Source of the DNA: Coccinella septempunctata
Taxonomy: Eukaryota; Arthropoda; Insecta; Coleoptera; Coccinellidae
Assembly: GCF_907165205.1 (NCBI RefSeq)
Contig: NC_058190.1
Coordinates: 38,738,116-38,802,115 of the forward strand
Direction of reading: 5' to 3'
Length of the DNA: 64,000 nucleotides
The notes beneath the pieces were generated by a model. That model saw nothing but the letters and a program-made list of their open reading frames with translations, did not search any database and was not told the origin of the DNA. Each line of letters begins with the position of its first letter. Positions within the stretch are counted from its first letter, which is position 1. A program made the position numbers and the translations under genes. Of the stretch, positions 59,763 through 64,000 are shown piece after piece.

Positions 59763-61545
59763 ATGGATCAAATGCTTCCGAGTCCAGGTTTCAGCATACC
59801 CAGTATAGGTTTGTATTTCGGAGTATTTTTATCTAAAGAGTCTAACCCAGTCATGAATTAGTTGAAATATTCAGTCGTTACTTCTCCATTTTTCAGGTAC
59901 ACCATTACATCAGCCAGAAGAAGATCAACTGATCTTGCCAAATGCCCTCCAACAGCAACAACAACAGCAATCCGTTTCACAAATTCCACCTTTGGCCCCA
60001 ATGAATCCAGGAGGACTCACGCCAACATTGGGTTTAGGAATGGGAATGTCATTGCCCCAACATAATCAAACGAAGTATTTACCAGGATTTTCACATATGT
60101 CTAGTATAATGGGACAAACACCTGTATGTTTGATGAACACTTAATGAGCCTTTCTTAACAATTACCTGTTTTCAGCAACATAGCATGATGTCCCCTAATG
60201 TTAGTGCCAGTATGCCAATATCTAATGCTGGTTCCACACCTACAATGGGCCCAGCAACACCTGCACCTATGACTCCAATGACCCCTCATTCTGCAGATCC
60301 TGGTATAGTTCCACAATTACAGTAAGTATTATCCTTGTATACTACTACCTATAGTGTTATATATATAAACAAGGGTATTATTTACAGTTTAATTTAGCAT
60401 TTATTGTAAAAAAAGCTTTTCATTAATAGGAGATGAATCTAGCAAGACAATTTATGTTCTCCAATAGTATTACATACATCTCGGGTGGCCAACTTGATGA
60501 GACTTGAGATCTACTATTTACTGACAAAACCTCCGAGATATACCAGTTATAAAATTATAAAAATTTTAAATGAAAAAGTACATGATGAAGCGGTAATAGA
60601 AGCATCTGTCTATTCCTTGTATTACTTACAATCGCTGCCACAATCGACTGGACTTTCTACTACCATTGACCAATTGGGCACCCCTGATATGCATACTATG
60701 TTTCTAGGTATTCACTATACGCTAGTAATAATGCATGAGGGAAGGAACACAATATGAATGATAAGGAATGATCACTTTAGGTGTGATCATTCTATTATTA
60801 CAATGTGAATGTTTCATTATGTATTTTATTAATCAATTATTACCATAATGATTTTTTAAGCATAATGATTTGTTTTCATCTTCAGGAATATAGTTTCGAC
60901 AGTGAATCTTAACTGTAAGTTAGATTTGAAGAAGATAGCATTGCATGCTCGTAATGCTGAGTACAATCCAAAACGATTTGCTGCAGTGATAATGCGTATT
61001 CGTGAACCTCGTACAACTGCTCTGATATTTTCTTCTGGAAAAATGGTCTGCACAGGAGCTAAAAGTGAGGAAGATTCCCGATTAGCTGCTAGAAAGTATG
61101 CTCGTATCATACAAAAATTGGGATTTCCAGCAAAGTTTTTAGATTTCAAAATTCAAAATATGGTCGGAAGTTGTGATGTCAAGTTCCCTATTAGATTAGA
61201 AGGTGAGAAATGTATAGATAAAAGTATACAAGTGAATATAAATTACATGTTTGTAATTGAGGCTATTTGTATGCATAAACAATTTTTATCTGATTTGCTA
61301 GAATTTAACTTGAAAATATGTATAAATCAATTTTTTTTCCAGGTTTGGTTTTGACGCATAGTTCTTTCAGTTCATATGAGCCTGAATTATTTCCTGGTTT
61401 AATTTACCGTATGGTGAAACCAAGGATTGTACTTCTTATTTTTGTTTCTGGTAAAGTTGTTCTGACTGGTGCGAAAGTTAGGAGAGAAATTTATGAAGCC
61501 TTTGATAATATCTATCCTATTTTAAAAAGTTTCAAGAAGCAGTAA
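59763..61545 (+). CDS. Tbp: TATA-box-binding protein
   Basis: General transcription factor, DNA-binding subunit of TFIID, used by all three RNA polymerases. Exons: 59763-59808, 59897-60123, 60176-60321, 60886-61202, 61343-61545 (TAA). Phases 1,0,2,1; 312 aa. Starts MDQMLPSPGFSIPSIGTP; N-terminal domain includes a run of seven Gln (LQQQQQQQS), Met/Pro-rich segments and a TPMGP-like block (PTMGPATPAPMTPMTPHSAD). The saddle core, about residues 133-312, is two repeats: NIVSTVNLNCKLDLKKIALH, NPKRFAAVIMRIREPRTTAL, IFSSGKMVCTGAKSEEDSRL, then GLVLTHSSFSSYEPELFPGL, IYRMVKPRIVLLIFVSGKVV and LTGAKVR. It is essentially canonical. Core intron 60322-60885 is the longest (564 bp). Confidence 0.97.
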
Positions 61546-61852
61546 GATTTAATTGTTGTAGAATAAGATTATTTTAATGTGATATGATTAATAGAACACT
61601 ATGTGTTTTATCATTTATTTTGATAAATAATATTTGAAAATAAGGTAGTTTTATTCCGATTCACATTTGTAAGATTTTTTTACTTACGACCTATGGAGGT
61701 GAAAATATCGATTTTTTTCATCACGACTATATCGATATCGCATTGCCATCCCTGGTCATGTCATAACCTTAAAAACGAAAAAAATATTTTCATTGTAAAC
61801 AAACAACTCGTAATAAGAATAATTCAGTTAATGAAATAAACATAATTCGAAC
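61546..61852 (+). promoter_or_regulatory. TBP 3' UTR / CWC27 promoter spacer, with TATCGATA
   Basis: 307 bp must serve both as TBP 3' end and CWC27 promoter. A perfect TATCGATA lies at 61730-61737 and a near copy TATCGATT at 61706-61713, about 120-150 bp upstream of the CWC27 start. In flies this octamer binds DREF/BEAF-32 at housekeeping promoters; its use in this species is inference. No strong AATAAA for TBP is evident. Confidence 0.4.
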
Positions 61853-64000
61853 ATGAGTAATATTTATATATTGGAACCACCTACTTCTGGAAAAGTAATA
61901 CATAAAACTTGCCATATTACCCTGATTGCTTAAGTTTGAAATTTTAGATATTGATGAAAACAACTGTTGGGGACATCGATATTGAATTATGGACTAAAGA
62001 GGCTCCTAAAACTTGTAGGAATTTCATTCAGCTTTGTTTGGAGGGTTATTACAACAACTTGATTTTTCATAGAGTTATTCCTGATTTCATTGTACAAGGT
62101 GGTGATCCTAATGGGGACGGTACAGGTGGAGAATCGATATATGGAGAACCCTTCAAAGATGAATTTCATCAAAGACTCAGATTTACCAGGAGGGGATTAT
62201 TGGCTATGGCAAATGCAGGTGACTGATGTTGAGGGATTTATGATGATAAATAAATTTAGAAATCAGTAATTATCATTTTGAAATTAGAAGGGAGGGAAAT
62301 TTCCAAATATGTTTAGTGTGAAAAATTCAAGAATAACTTTCTACGAAAACAAAATCCTACTCTATTAGGATGGGGGCTCAGATCATTTCCTTGGATATAC
62401 AGGTTGACCGAGGTTTGAGCAATAAATATTTAGGATCTGTTTATCAGGAAAAAATGAGATTCTTTTACTTCCATAATCATGTGTCCAATTTGTATTAATC
62501 AAAAATTTTTTTTTATTTGTATATTGAAATAACACAAAATTCACAGGTAAAGATGATAATGGCTCCCAATTCTTCTTTACTTTGGGTGCCACACCGGAGT
62601 TGCAAAATAAACATACCATATTCGGTAAAGTAACAGGAGATACAATTTTCAACATGATAAAATTACAAGAAGGGCTTATAGAAAATGAAAAACCAGAATA
62701 TCCACATAAAATACTGAAAACAGTTGTTTTGAATAATCCCTTTCCTGACATAGAACCAAGAGTTAAAAAAGTTGTGTCAGAAAAAAAGCAAAAGAAAGAA
62801 AAAAAAGTTGGTGTTAAGTGAGTATTATATTATTCATCATCATTTTTATTGCCCATTCATTAAAATCAACTTCTTTTATGTTTTAAACCAAAGGAACTTC
62901 AAGCTTTTATCATTTGGTGATGAAGCAGAAGAAGATGAAGAAGAGTCAAAAAGAGAGAATGAAAAACTTGTAGCAAAGGGAAAATCTAGTCATGATGTTC
63001 TAGGTGAATAAATGACCTTGCAACTTATAACACGGGACAAACAAGTGATACTTATTTGTTTTCAGATGATCCTAAACTCAGCGCTGAAACAGAATTAGTA
63101 GAAAGTAAACCAGAAGATGATGAACCTGATCATCAACAACAGTTGGAGAATATTAAAAAAAAATTGAAAGGTTCATCTAAAAAACCAATTCCTGTGAAAG
63201 CATCTATTGATGATAAAGATGAAGATGAATGGGCTTATGGAGACGATATTGAAGAAACTAAAAAGAGAAAAGTGTAAGTTATCTACTACTTATCTTCTCC
63301 TAATTTTTTTCATTGGCCGAAAAATGGGGTAAAATTTTACTTTTCTGATTTTCAAATTATATCACAACTTGAAGTACTTTTTGAATAATCAGAACAATTG
63401 CACCTCCAGTACCTAATCTTGGTTTCTTACCTATAAGTAATTTTTTATTAAAAAAAGCTAAAATTTCACACAAATCTTCAAAACACTTATTCAGAGTTTT
63501 CAACTTAGTAGGATCTTCATTATTAGAAATATTGGATAAAAAATTTATTATTTTCGAGCAAGTTCAGTACTTAAACGGCCAATCATTCCTAACTTCACGA
63601 TAGTGCTTTCCTAGTTTTTTCAAATATATTTCTAAAGCCTTATTTGCAATCTGTATAGATTTGTTGGGATTTGTTGTGGCAATTGTGAATCAAGAAATTC
63701 ATTTCAACTATGTACTTGCTTTTCGTTCCTCGAATTTCAGTCTATTTATTGATTTCATTGTAGTGAAGAACTAAGAAGGGAAATAAAAAATGTTAAGAAA
63801 GAATATCAGTCTAACAAATTGAAAGCACAAAATGAGGTCAAAGAAAAATCCAGCAAAGATGAACAAAAGGAGAGCACTATACAGCAATATAATGATGAAC
63901 ATGATAAATATAGGGACATAAAAAAAACTCTCCTTAAGAAAGGATCAGAGAGAGAACAATTCACATTGAATTTATTAGAAAAATTCAAGAAAAAACTGCG
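61853..64000 (+). CDS. CWC27: CWC27 spliceosome-associated cyclophilin-like protein (3' end outside window)
   Basis: Component of activated spliceosomes (Bact), partner of CWC22. Exons: 61853-61894, 61948-62218, 62547-62817, 62894-63003, 63066-63273, 63764 to beyond 64000. Phases 0,1,2,1,2; about 379 aa present of roughly 470 in human. First intron is only 53 bp. N-terminal MSNIYILEPPTSGK leads into a cyclophilin domain (about residues 11-175): GDIDIELWTKEAPKTCRNF, FHRVIPDFIVQGGDPNGDG, GSQFFFTLGATPELQNKHTI. The catalytic Arg in FHRV is kept, but the position of cyclophilin A Trp121 is Glu (PELQNKH), the CWC27-type substitution associated with lost isomerase activity. The rest is charged and Lys/Glu-rich: NFKLLSFGDEAEEDEEE, SSHDVL, DDPKLS, DEWAYGDDIEE, and the coiled coil VEELRREIKNVKKEYQS. 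It stops inside the EQFTLNLLEKFKKKL motif. Confidence 0.94.

Overview
The window is nuclear DNA of an insect, most likely a beetle. AT-rich sequence surrounds spliced genes with both very short (about 50 bp) and very long introns. Intergenic and intronic DNA is packed with DNA-transposon remnants. The proteins are clearly animal (GMP reductase, Barentsz/CASC3, an SLC1 glutamate transporter, RGP1, TMEM209, TBP, CWC27), and the mariner copy and the many CAGGGTG-ended inverted-repeat elements are typical of insects. Placement in Coleoptera, perhaps near ladybirds, is inference from transposon style and gene structure.

Layout. (1) 101-5348, plus strand: GMP reductase, last five exons, 5' end outside the window. 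(2) 9769-6894, minus strand: Barentsz/CASC3, seven coding exons, convergent with GMPR. (3) About 9.8-15.2 kb: repeat-rich DNA with nested inverted-repeat elements, a non-LTR reverse-transcriptase fragment and a mariner with a stop codon right after its last catalytic Asp. (4) About 15.4-53.7 kb: an excitatory amino acid transporter (seven coding exons, 37574-52742, 476 aa), probably started from a GC-richer non-coding exon near 15.5-15.74 kb. Its introns hold a full-length RTE-like retrotransposon with an intact 1053-aa ORF and an 11-bp target-site duplication, a hAT-like element, a decayed THAP-domain transposon, and many palindromic MITEs. (5) 54662-64000: a compact cluster of housekeeping genes: RGP1 (+), TMEM209 (-), TBP (+) and CWC27 (+, cut by the window end). 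RGP1/TMEM209 are tail to tail, TMEM209/TBP head to head with 525 bp between start codons, TBP/CWC27 in tandem 307 bp apart.

The host genes work in unrelated processes: purine salvage, exon-junction-complex mRNA control, glutamate uptake, Rab6 activation at the Golgi, the nuclear envelope/pore, transcription initiation and splicing. They look like ordinary neighbours, not a pathway cluster. Exon boundaries were set by hand from GT/AG sites, reading-frame continuity and remembered family sequences, and phase was checked through every exon of the complete genes.

I found no convincing new biological system. The most informative signals are mobile-DNA ones: a fresh RTE insertion inside one arm of a palindromic MITE; several palindromic families with different interiors but the same TA-flanked CAGGGTG ends, mostly in the transporter introns; a hAT-like element with an 8-bp duplication and repeated subterminal motifs; and a THAP-type element with matching ends.
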